26,444 bases of DNA from positions 1 through 26,444 of IMG/VR virus record IMGVR_UViG_3300037882_000479; one strand, given 5' to 3'. Numbering within the stretch: position 1 is the stretch's first letter; every line of letters begins with the position of its first letter. Made by a program: the position numbers and the translations under genes. The notes beneath the pieces were generated by a model. It was not told the origin of the DNA and made no database searches. It saw nothing but the letters and a program-made list of their open reading frames with translations. This DNA comes from a virus. Shown piece after piece: positions 16,387-23,281 of the stretch.

Positions 16387-16809
16387 TTACTCCAAATCCA
16401 TTGCGTAATTGAGTTGAATCTCAGCTTCGTACACGGTTGTACCGCTGAGCTGTCCGAGGAATGCACAATGTATGTTTGTTGGCTGTAGACATCCACCAGT
16501 CAAACTGATACTCTTATTAAGTACATCCACGCAAGCTCCGATCAGTTTCCATATTGCGCGTTTATCTGGCGATGTAGTAGTAGCTTGAACAAGTACATTT
16601 ACTTTGAAGATCATCTTCCTATTACCAGAGGTGAGAATATCTGGCCCAGAGCATCTAAACTCAACCATATGCGGTCTGTTTTCTACTTCTTTCTCGTCAA
16701 ACTCTTCGATGACTGCTACTACTTCGCCTATACCAGACGGAGCAGTAAAGGTCTTGAAGTTCGTTTCGAGGGCCGCGATAGCGGTTGGAATTAAGTCAAC
16801 AAAGGCCAT
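16387..16809 (-). CDS. Tail terminator / tail completion protein
   Basis: A 140-aa alpha/beta protein between the head-closure and tail-tube genes, the standard position of the protein that caps the tail tube and joins it to the head. The pattern fits: an N-terminal helix (LIPTAIAALETNFKTF), a strand GEVVAVIEEFDEKEVENRPH, a strand NRKMIFKVNVLVQATT, a helix KRAIWKLIGACVDVLN, and a final strand TVYEAEIQLNYAMDLE. AGGAG stands 5 nt before the ATG. It overlaps the upstream gene by 14 bp. Assignment is by position and secondary-structure pattern, not a catalytic motif. Confidence 0.65.
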   Translation of the reverse strand: MAFVDLIPTAIAALETNFKTFTAPSGIGEVVAVIEEFDEKEVENRPHMVEFRCSGPDILTSGNRKMIFKVNVLVQATTTSPDKRAIWKLIGACVDVLNKSISLTGGCLQPTNIHCAFLGQLSGTTVYEAEIQLNYAMDLE

Positions 16810-17245
16810 TGATACTCCTAACTGCTATTCTAGTACTAGCGTAACCGAGTTTCATAGTACCTAGTGAGTCGTTTGAAATTTCCAAGGACACGATCTTGAA
16901 GTCCGGAGAAGTTTCGACTTTGAGTACCTGATAGCGTTTGCCGCCAGAAGTCACGTAGTCTTTGAGGTTAGGTGTAATTACCAGATCATCTTGCGCAAAG
17001 AGTAGAGTTCTACCTTCGCGCGCGACAAGAGAGCCGAAATTACCGCCGCCTCTAAGAGCGTCACTGAAAGATTTAAACCCCAAAGTAGACAAGACTGGAA
17101 GAACTGTCAGAGGGTAGACTATTACCGTTTCAGTTTCAACACCGGTCTCAACGTTGACGGTTTTAGTCGGCCTATAGACTGCAACATGTCTTCCATACGT
17201 CTTGGTGAGATTGCGCAGGACGTCTGTTGCGAAGTTTACAGCCAT
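16796..17245 (-). CDS. Head closure / head-tail joining protein
   Basis: A 149-aa beta-rich protein directly after the coat gene. Sequence blocks are FATDVLRNLTKTYGRHVAVY, a Thr/Val-rich strand (TGVETETVIVYPLTVLPVLS), a Gly-rich loop (RGGGNFGSLV) and GKRYQVLKVETSPDFKIVSL; the last is typical of small barrel head-closure proteins (SPP1 gp16 / HK97 gp7 type). It would plug the connector after packaging. The SD GAGGAG lies immediately downstream of the 17257-17291 hairpin. Assignment is by position and fold pattern. Confidence 0.6.
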   Translation of the reverse strand: MAVNFATDVLRNLTKTYGRHVAVYRPTKTVNVETGVETETVIVYPLTVLPVLSTLGFKSFSDALRGGGNFGSLVAREGRTLLFAQDDLVITPNLKDYVTSGGKRYQVLKVETSPDFKIVSLEISNDSLGTMKLGYASTRIAVRSINGLC

Positions 17246-17256
17246 AAGCTCCTCAG

Positions 17257-17291
17257 AGCTTGGCCCTGACTTAAGTCATCAGGGCCAAGCT
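17257..17291 (-). promoter_or_regulatory. Intergenic hairpin with the dispersed palindrome in its loop
   Basis: AGCTTGGCCCTGA (17257-17269) pairs perfectly with TCAGGGCCAAGCT (17279-17291), leaving a 9-nt loop. An exact TGACTTAAGTCA lies across the apex (17267-17278). On the minus strand it follows the coat-protein stop and precedes the SD of the next gene with no U tract, so it is more likely an mRNA stabiliser or processing element for the abundant coat transcript than a terminator. As DNA it is also one of the best copies of the dispersed site. Confidence 0.65.
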
Positions 17292-17304
17292 GCCTCTTGT
17301 CAGT

Positions 17305-18651
17305 TTACAGCGTTGTCCGCTTGGACAGCAGCGGGATGCCGAGATTGGCGTTCAGCACTTTGACGCCAAACAGGGAGTCGAGGGTGACCTGCGTACCCTG
17401 TTTGGTGGAGTTGTACGCCACGGTTGCGCGGATAGAGACACCATTCGCGTTGATGACTCCGCTGCGCACGCCAAGCTCCGAAGGGACAGGAGACAGCGGG
17501 CGAGAGACGAGCGCAATGGCGTTGCGGTTCGCGAACAGTGAGTAGTCACCGGCAGGGCCGTAGCAACACTTGTCACCGCTTGACACTCCGGAATCCAGCG
17601 GGCGGTCCACAGTGATGTAGCCGGACTCGACGGCGATAACCGCGTACACAGCGGTCGCAGTGCCGAAGGCGACCAACTGGCCGACGGTGGGCGTTGTGCC
17701 GGAGACTGCCAGCTTACGGACATATCCGCTAGCGTAAGTAGCGGTCAGAGCGCCCGGAGTGTAGACTGTGACGACGGCGTCGTTCGCGACGGCAAAGTCA
17801 AGTCCCTCGGTCAAAGTGATGACTGTCGGCGTACCGGCGCCAGTTGTTGCGGACACGCGGCGAGGACGGTCATCACCGGCGATTGTCACGTAGCTTCCGT
17901 TAGAGATTGCAGCAGAGAAGCCGTCAACGGTCAGCGCTGTGCTGCCGGCAGCGTAGCCGCCGGAGTTGTTGATAGCTCCAGTGACATTTGTGGAAGCCGC
18001 AATGGACGGTGTGTTCTGGTCCATGAACAGATCGAAGCCGTACTTGCGACCGAGCCACGCTTCGCGCAAGGCCATGCCAGCGTCGGCAGCATACTGCGCG
18101 TTGCTGATGTTGTCGTCGCGAAGCAGCGAACCTTCGACGCGCGGGGTGAGGATGCCGAACTTCTGGCTGTTCGGGAACTTGAGCACGTTGGCGCGGGTGT
18201 GGATATCGACCAGAGATTCGCGGGTTGGGGCGGTGTTGAGATCGCCAACGGTGTTGCCGCTGCCCAGGAACTGGTAGACCTGCGACAAGATCACCAAGTC
18301 CATGTACTGCGCCAGCGAGCGTCCGGCGGGGACCATGAACTCCGTGATGAGGTCCTTCATGGACTTGTCGTTGTCGTCGTCGTAGATCATGAACGTGGTG
18401 TGCGCCAAGTGGTTCAACGTCACGTTCACGTTGTTCCCGGTCGCGTCCTGAATGGTCACATCGTCGCCGGTGACTTTACGCACAGCAGTGAAGTCTGACG
18501 GGCGCTGGATGTTGACCGACTGGCCGAATTTAGCGATTGTAGTCGAGAAGTCGCGGTGGACCAGATTGGCTGCAACCATGTTGTTTTCGAGCTGCAGCAA
18601 GCCTTCCATCGCCCACACGTTCGGCTGGTATACTGACACGTCATTTGACAT
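17305..18651 (-). CDS. Major capsid protein (P22 coat-like, HK97 fold)
   Basis: 448 aa. The N-terminal third matches the P22 gp5-type coat family: VYQPNVWAMEGLLQLENNMV, then NLVHRDFSTTIAKFGQSVNI, RPSDFTA, LNHLAHTTFMIYDDDNDKSM and MVPAGRSLAQYMDLVILSQV. A central insertion of about 150 residues (STALTVDGFSAAISNGSYVT and onward) is beta-rich and fits an I-domain-like insertion. The C-terminal part returns to the coat fold (ANRNAIALVSRPLSPVPSEL and LDSLFGVKVLNANLGIPLLS). AAAGGAG stands 6 nt before the ATG. No prohead protease gene is visible, and P22-type coats do not require one. Confidence 0.85.
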   Translation of the reverse strand: MSNDVSVYQPNVWAMEGLLQLENNMVAANLVHRDFSTTIAKFGQSVNIQRPSDFTAVRKVTGDDVTIQDATGNNVNVTLNHLAHTTFMIYDDDNDKSMKDLITEFMVPAGRSLAQYMDLVILSQVYQFLGSGNTVGDLNTAPTRESLVDIHTRANVLKFPNSQKFGILTPRVEGSLLRDDNISNAQYAADAGMALREAWLGRKYGFDLFMDQNTPSIAASTNVTGAINNSGGYAAGSTALTVDGFSAAISNGSYVTIAGDDRPRRVSATTGAGTPTVITLTEGLDFAVANDAVVTVYTPGALTATYASGYVRKLAVSGTTPTVGQLVAFGTATAVYAVIAVESGYITVDRPLDSGVSSGDKCCYGPAGDYSLFANRNAIALVSRPLSPVPSELGVRSGVINANGVSIRATVAYNSTKQGTQVTLDSLFGVKVLNANLGIPLLSKRTTL

Positions 18652-18681
18652 GTACTACTCCTTTGTTTGATTGTTGGTAGC

Positions 18682-18693
18682 CGACCTAAGTCA
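18682..18693. promoter_or_regulatory. Dispersed palindrome, intergenic copy CGACCTAAGTCA
   Basis: An 11-of-12 match to the consensus in the 44-bp gap between the scaffold stop (18696) and the coat-protein SD. The gap contains little else apart from the SD. Presence here fits an operator or insulator just ahead of the most abundant structural gene. Confidence 0.6.
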
Positions 18694-18695
18694 GC

Positions 18696-19442
18696 TTAAA
18701 CGGCGCCGCTTTTGCGCGCCTTTTTGTAGTCTTCGTATGACATGTCGTTGGGGTTAATTTTGCCCTTCTCGACATTACTGCCACCTGTGCCGCCAGTACC
18801 TTCAGGGCGGAACAGATTTTTGTGCACTGGCTGAGACTTCAAATGCGCGACAGCCTGTTCAGGTGTGAAGACCTGCTCTTCAGTTTTACCGTCTTTTGTG
18901 ACGGTCAGTTTGACGACGGTTTCGAGCTTGTCGCCAACTTCCTGAACAACAGTGTCCCGTTCGAGGATTGCCATGATGTGATCGGCATTAACAGCGCCAG
19001 AGGTGTTGGCCGCGTTGGTAAGCGAAGCCTTCTTGGTAGTGTCGAGGAGTTTCTTCTTCCAAGTATCGCGTTCGGTGGTGGCGTTCTTGAGCGCGTTGTC
19101 CGCAGCTTCCTTCTCGGCAGCGATCTTACGCTGTGCGATTTGGTCCGCTGTCAAACTCTGCTGCTCCAGCTCCGCGACGCGTTGCTGGTAAGCCTTCCTT
19201 TCCTCTTCTGTACCGGCGATCTTCGTTTGCCACGCTTTCAGCTCGTCTGCGTGAGCTGCTTTTTCACGCTGTACGCGCTCTTTAACGATAGCGTCCAGCG
19301 CCTCTTGCTGTTCTTTGCTGAACGTCACTTTGGCAGGTGTACCAGCTCCAGCTCCAGCTCCAGCCGCACCAGCTCCGGCTCCAGCCGCACCAGCTCCTGC
19401 ACCTGTTCCAGCACTGCCTTCATTCTGATTCTCGTTAGCCAC
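18696..19442 (-). CDS. Capsid scaffolding protein
   Basis: 248 aa from the GTG at 19442, preferred because GGGAG stands 6 nt before it; an upstream ATG at 19457 would add five residues and lacks an SD. An N-terminal Gly/Ala repeat of the GAGAGAA kind (about residues 10-35) is followed by a long charged helix (EQQEALDAIVKERVQREKAA and onward), a likely coiled coil. A basic C-terminal tail (SYEDYKKARKSG) should contact the coat protein. This composition and position, directly upstream of the coat gene, are typical of scaffolds that drive procapsid assembly and then leave. A palindrome lies just after its stop. Confidence 0.8.
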   Translation of the reverse strand: MANENQNEGSAGTGAGAGAAGAGAGAAGAGAGAGTPAKVTFSKEQQEALDAIVKERVQREKAAHADELKAWQTKIAGTEEERKAYQQRVAELEQQSLTADQIAQRKIAAEKEAADNALKNATTERDTWKKKLLDTTKKASLTNAANTSGAVNADHIMAILERDTVVQEVGDKLETVVKLTVTKDGKTEEQVFTPEQAVAHLKSQPVHKNLFRPEGTGGTGGSNVEKGKINPNDMSYEDYKKARKSGAV

Positions 19443-19490
19443 GATATTCTCCCGCATTTAACCTATGCGTAAGGTTCTTTACAGCCCGAA

Positions 19491-19925
19491 CTACCCGTTC
19501 GTTAGGTTGATTGTGTAGCCGTCAATCAAAAACGGTAAGAGTAAACGCCAAGCGTCAGGTGATCGGATACCATTAGCTTGGTTTACAGGCAGTGAGGCAG
19601 GTCTGCGTATCATACGCACACCGCCCATAGCCTGTTCTACAACTGAATCGTCTGTGTCCATGCTCTTGAGAAGTGTTGAAACTGTTTCTTCGCAAGTAGC
19701 GTGTTTGATCCTTTCAGGTACGACTATATCTCCACCGCGCGGGAACTCATTCTCTTGACTCGAGTCAGTTTTTATGCCGACGAAAGCAAGATTGTCTATG
19801 GCGCGAGTAGCCAAGTTAATGGCTTTAATGATTTGATTGGTGTCGTACCTGTCTATCAACTCAGACACAAGTACAAACTGTTTTACGTAGTCATCGAAGT
19901 AGTCCTTCGTCACGTAAGGTGTCAT
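19491..19925 (-). CDS. Head-tail adaptor-like protein
   Basis: A 144-aa mostly helical protein: MTPYVTKDYFDDYVKQFVLV, then DTNQIIKAINLATRAIDNLA, RIKHATCEETVSTLLKSMDT and PDAWRLLLPFLIDG. The pattern of an N-terminal helix and repeated helices with an AT(R/K)xID element is common in connector adaptors (HK97 gp6 / SPP1 gp15 type) that sit below the portal. It lies between portal and scaffold rather than after the coat, slightly unusual. The ATG overlaps the portal stop (ATGA). TGACTCGAGTCA (19756-19767), a variant palindrome, encodes DSSQ. Confidence 0.6.
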   Translation of the reverse strand: MTPYVTKDYFDDYVKQFVLVSELIDRYDTNQIIKAINLATRAIDNLAFVGIKTDSSQENEFPRGGDIVVPERIKHATCEETVSTLLKSMDTDDSVVEQAMGGVRMIRRPASLPVNQANGIRSPDAWRLLLPFLIDGYTINLTNG

Positions 19926-21565
19926 GAGGTAGTAGCTCCGGGATTATCATTCTGCAATCTACGCTGCAGATCGGTGTTAGTTGTGTCTACTCCTTGAACA
20001 CCTTTCATCTGGCTTTTTGCCACTTCTGCGAGCTTAATAGCGTGTTCTTCTTGCGCTTTAGTGATTTCCTTTGCAGCTTCTTCGTTCGTATTGCTGAACC
20101 CGAGTGCAATATTACATGTGGCGGCAGTAATAGCGCCTTCCTGATGCGCCTGTATGACTGTTTTAGCCTCAAGGCACGGGAACGGCCTGTTTTCGATTTC
20201 TTTCTCGATAGTTGTGATGTCCGTCTGACTTAAGTCACCCTTCAACGCAAGTCTGGCTATCTTTTTCGCCGCTTTCTTATCGAAGGTTGATGAGCCGACT
20301 TGTCCTACCAGCTTTCTGAGGAACTCTATCTCGCCCTGCTCTTCTTTGCGTATGTCTACTGCGAAGTTTCTAGGGTAGGTGGTAGTTACCTTGTCCGTTT
20401 TACCGAGGTACTCGCACCATACTGCGCCAATCTCGTTTTCTGCAGCTTCTAAGATAGAAGCTATGACGCAAAGTCCTGCCTCAAGCAATGTACGGTCTTC
20501 GCGTTTAGCTGCGCCCGTTAGTGCAAATGCCTCGATTTTAAGGTTAGTCGTTCTTTCGATGTAGTCTCGAATACTGTCTTGCTTCTTCATCGAGATTTCA
20601 ACCGAGGTTAGAGGGACTTCAACGAAGGACGGTGCATCCGTCTCTGCTGGATAGCTTCTACCTGTTGTCAGACCGTAGCGTGTACGCTTAACACCTTGCG
20701 CACCATCTTTTCCGGAAGCCAGTTTAGTGCCAGCCGGAGTAGTATTTCCTAGTGCGTCCTTACGCTCCGCGTCTAACGTCTCTTCCATTCCTGCGGTCTT
20801 GTTAAGCATGGCCGAGGCTGCGGTGACTTGTTCCACGTAACGCGGTATGTTGGCATTCAGTACGGCTTGCATGTCGGAAGCTGCGAGATTGAGCGATGCC
20901 ACTTGCGCCAAGCCTGTATCTTTCAGCAGCGCTTCATCAATCTCAATCTTTACAAGCGGTAGGCGTTTTAAGCCAGCCAGAAGAAAAGGTGTGCCAGAAT
21001 CGATCACAACCTCGACACCGTCCGACACAAGACTCAGCTCTTTAACGCTGGTCTTAGTCTCCTTACCGTCCCATACACATGACTCGAGTTGGACCCAAGT
21101 CATTCGACCGCGGTTATCCTCACGCCAGTCGACTACCTGTTCGGGAAAGTACTTGTAAAGGTAAGGGTTGACGTCGTCAGCAAGTGTGGCCTCAGTTATA
21201 GCGTCGCGGTCTACGTACACGTACACAACACCGACGCCAAGAAGTTCGGGTATAAGGGAAGACATGAACGCATTCATTGTCTTTTTCTTGCCACTTACCT
21301 CTTTATCCATTGCCAGAGTATATTCGATAGGACCTTGGCGAACTACTTGATGCATCTGCGCCTGCAAGGTCTTAGCGTGTTTAAGAACAGCGCTCTTCGC
21401 TTCATTTATAGCATAAGCGAGTTTAACTCTGGCTTCTCGGTCTGAGTCTGACTCTTGCGGACTCAGTTTGTAGAGGTATTTTGCGATGTAGGCACTTCCA
21501 CCGTCCAGCACAGCACGATACAACTCCCAATCGTACTGCTTTGACGTATAGAGCGGGTGGCTCAT
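19922..21565 (-). CDS. Portal protein
   Basis: A 547-aa protein next to the large terminase, as expected for the dodecameric portal through which DNA is packaged. Key stretches: YKLSPQESDSDREARVKLAY, ELLGVGVVYVYVDRDAITEA, NPYLYKYFPEQVVDWREDNR, PFLLAGLKRLPLVKIEIDEA, LNLAASDMQAVLNANIPRYV and DSIRDYIERTTNLKIEAFAL. The strand-helix order (a wing domain, then long helices near 240-260 and 340-380) matches SPP1 gp6-like portals, including a DUF4055-type sequence. It overlaps terminase by ATGA. Palindromes at 20226 (DLSQ) and variants at 21080 and 21091 lie inside. Confidence 0.85.
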   Translation of the reverse strand: MSHPLYTSKQYDWELYRAVLDGGSAYIAKYLYKLSPQESDSDREARVKLAYAINEAKSAVLKHAKTLQAQMHQVVRQGPIEYTLAMDKEVSGKKKTMNAFMSSLIPELLGVGVVYVYVDRDAITEATLADDVNPYLYKYFPEQVVDWREDNRGRMTWVQLESCVWDGKETKTSVKELSLVSDGVEVVIDSGTPFLLAGLKRLPLVKIEIDEALLKDTGLAQVASLNLAASDMQAVLNANIPRYVEQVTAASAMLNKTAGMEETLDAERKDALGNTTPAGTKLASGKDGAQGVKRTRYGLTTGRSYPAETDAPSFVEVPLTSVEISMKKQDSIRDYIERTTNLKIEAFALTGAAKREDRTLLEAGLCVIASILEAAENEIGAVWCEYLGKTDKVTTTYPRNFAVDIRKEEQGEIEFLRKLVGQVGSSTFDKKAAKKIARLALKGDLSQTDITTIEKEIENRPFPCLEAKTVIQAHQEGAITAATCNIALGFSNTNEEAAKEITKAQEEHAIKLAEVAKSQMKGVQGVDTTNTDLQRRLQNDNPGATTS

Positions 21566-23175
21566 GACTGGATTTCCTGGGTTTCAGCCAAATTCTTGGC
21601 GACGAGGGAGTATGCAATCTCGCAGTAGTTTCTGGCATGTGCGAAATGGTCTTGTTTACTAGACGCTTTTTCGTAGCGTGCCACTTGATTTCCATCTCTG
21701 TCAGGTTTCAAGATACGCACAGGTGCTTTAATATGATTTTTGTATTCTTGACTTAGGTCAATGGGCGTCCAAATGGTCTTGTTTTTGAATCTACCCAGAC
21801 TAGAGTCGAGCCACGAGGTTCTGTCCGCAGCTATTTCTAGACCATTCTCTTGCAGCTGTTTTGACTTAAGTCCTTCCGGGTAGTTACAAGCCTTAACAAG
21901 TCCGTAGTGTTTTTCTGCGAACTTGAGTGACGCCCTACGCTCTGGATACGCGTCTACTACGCAAGACTTAACGTAATATTCTTCCATCAAGTGATCAAGT
22001 TCTTCGAAATGAACTACCGTCCCGAATTTGATGACCTTACAGGTGTCGCTAGAGGGAAAATACTTGCAGATTTCATAGTGTAGGCGTCGACCAATATCTA
22101 CGCCCATACAGATGACATCAGTCGCGCTGCACAGTACGTCGCTTGTTATATACCCTTTGGTTGTTGCAGCTATTTCAGCTTCGGTTACGCAAGCACCTTC
22201 TGGCTCAACTGGTAGCCCTAACTTGGAGTTGTAGAGTTCTTGGCGCTTATTAACGTCGGTTCTAGCGCCAACGATGGACTTGGCCATTTCTCCCGGCGTA
22301 ATAGTCGGAGAGTAGAGTTGATTAACGTACCAACCCCTGCAATCAGTTTTAGAAACGCCAATAGTTCGTGTGGGCGTCCATACACTTTTTGCAAGCCAAT
22401 CTTGTTTAAGTTCATTATGCAATTTGTTGTGACACTCGTTGCATTTGTAGTAGGACTGGTCAAGAACGTCCTCGTTCACTACCACTGACTCAAGTCCGAG
22501 TTCAATATATTTAGAGCACGACGGACAACGAAACATGAAATGTTCTTGCGTACTGTCGAGAAAGTACGCATTTATACCGCCCTCAGGTATCCAAGGCGTT
22601 GAAATCATCCATATTTGTTTGTGGAACTGTCCTGAGGCGCGTTCTAACGCTAGAGGTATGTGTTCTTGCGTCATCTCTTCGAGTTCGTCGATGACAATAA
22701 ATGCTGCCGGTACTGACTTAAGTCCAATCCTTGACCGTGAGCCGCGAATATATAGATTGGCGGCACCGGCGCGCTTGTGTCCGACGTTTGACACGTCAGA
22801 AAATAGGCGTTTTAGATATGGACTTAAGTCAATAGCCGGATTAAAACGCGAAGCTGAGAAATCGCGGGCATCGGGTTGCAGATTCGGCAGTACGTATAGG
22901 CAATTGTGTCCATTCATGTCCATTTCGAACAAGGATTTCCCAAGAACTACGTTTGAGTATCCTACCTGCGCACCTTTTTGACCGACATTCAGTGTCGCGG
23001 TTGAATTGAACATGTCTTTTTGCCAAGGGTAGTATCTAAAGGATACAGGACCTTGGGCCATTACCTTGTTCGCTGGCATGACGTAGTATAACTGCGCCCA
23101 CTCCGACGCTTGTTTTATACTGCTTTTAGTGAGTCCGGCGAACAGCCTATCTGCGAATATCTGCTTAAGCGACAT
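21562..23175 (-). CDS. Terminase large subunit (GpA-type)
   Basis: A 537-aa packaging ATPase and nuclease. The ATPase half has YPWQKDMFN, a degenerate Walker A (GQKGAQVGYSN, about 65-75, as in lambda gpA), LYVLPN, Walker B FIVIDELEEM (159-168; Asp163, Glu164) and the coupling motif STPW (192-195). A zinc-ribbon pair CPSC (217-220) and CNEC (245-248) is typical of GpA terminases. The nuclease half has GVDIG (Asp360) and VVDAYPERR (Asp408), the acidic metal-binding residues. It abuts a 31-aa ORF (TAAATG). Five palindromes or close variants (21749, 21862, 22496, 22714, 22820) lie inside, the densest set of any gene. GpA-type usually means cohesive ends, but that cannot be confirmed here. Confidence 0.92.
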   Translation of the reverse strand: MSLKQIFADRLFAGLTKSSIKQASEWAQLYYVMPANKVMAQGPVSFRYYPWQKDMFNSTATLNVGQKGAQVGYSNVVLGKSLFEMDMNGHNCLYVLPNLQPDARDFSASRFNPAIDLSPYLKRLFSDVSNVGHKRAGAANLYIRGSRSRIGLKSVPAAFIVIDELEEMTQEHIPLALERASGQFHKQIWMISTPWIPEGGINAYFLDSTQEHFMFRCPSCSKYIELGLESVVVNEDVLDQSYYKCNECHNKLHNELKQDWLAKSVWTPTRTIGVSKTDCRGWYVNQLYSPTITPGEMAKSIVGARTDVNKRQELYNSKLGLPVEPEGACVTEAEIAATTKGYITSDVLCSATDVICMGVDIGRRLHYEICKYFPSSDTCKVIKFGTVVHFEELDHLMEEYYVKSCVVDAYPERRASLKFAEKHYGLVKACNYPEGLKSKQLQENGLEIAADRTSWLDSSLGRFKNKTIWTPIDLSQEYKNHIKAPVRILKPDRDGNQVARYEKASSKQDHFAHARNYCEIAYSLVAKNLAETQEIQS

Positions 23176-23271
23176 TTAGGCGTCAAAATTCCTAAACTCA
23201 ATGAAGCTGAACCGCAATGCGGTTGTGCTGTTCAATGTCGATACTGCGTTTGAATTGGGAAGAAAACTCAT
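23176..23271 (-). CDS. Small ORF, 31 aa, between tail fibre and terminase
   Basis: ATG 23271 has AGGAG 7 nt upstream, which overlaps the stop of the tail-fibre gene. The ORF ends TAA directly against the terminase ATG (TAAATG). The peptide begins MSFLPNSNAVSTLNSTTALR and ends FSFIEFRNFDA. It has no motif. It may be a real small protein or a leader peptide that couples terminase translation; terminase itself has no clear SD of its own. No family known to me. Confidence 0.6.
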   Translation of the reverse strand: MSFLPNSNAVSTLNSTTALRFSFIEFRNFDA

Positions 23272-23281
23272 TTCAATACTC

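Noticed and set aside
18822-19472. Plus-strand ORF of 216 codons opposite the scaffold gene
   Set aside because: The Cys/Ser/Leu-rich translation reflects the antisense of the charged scaffold helix and the Gly/Ala repeat; the scaffold frame has a strong SD.
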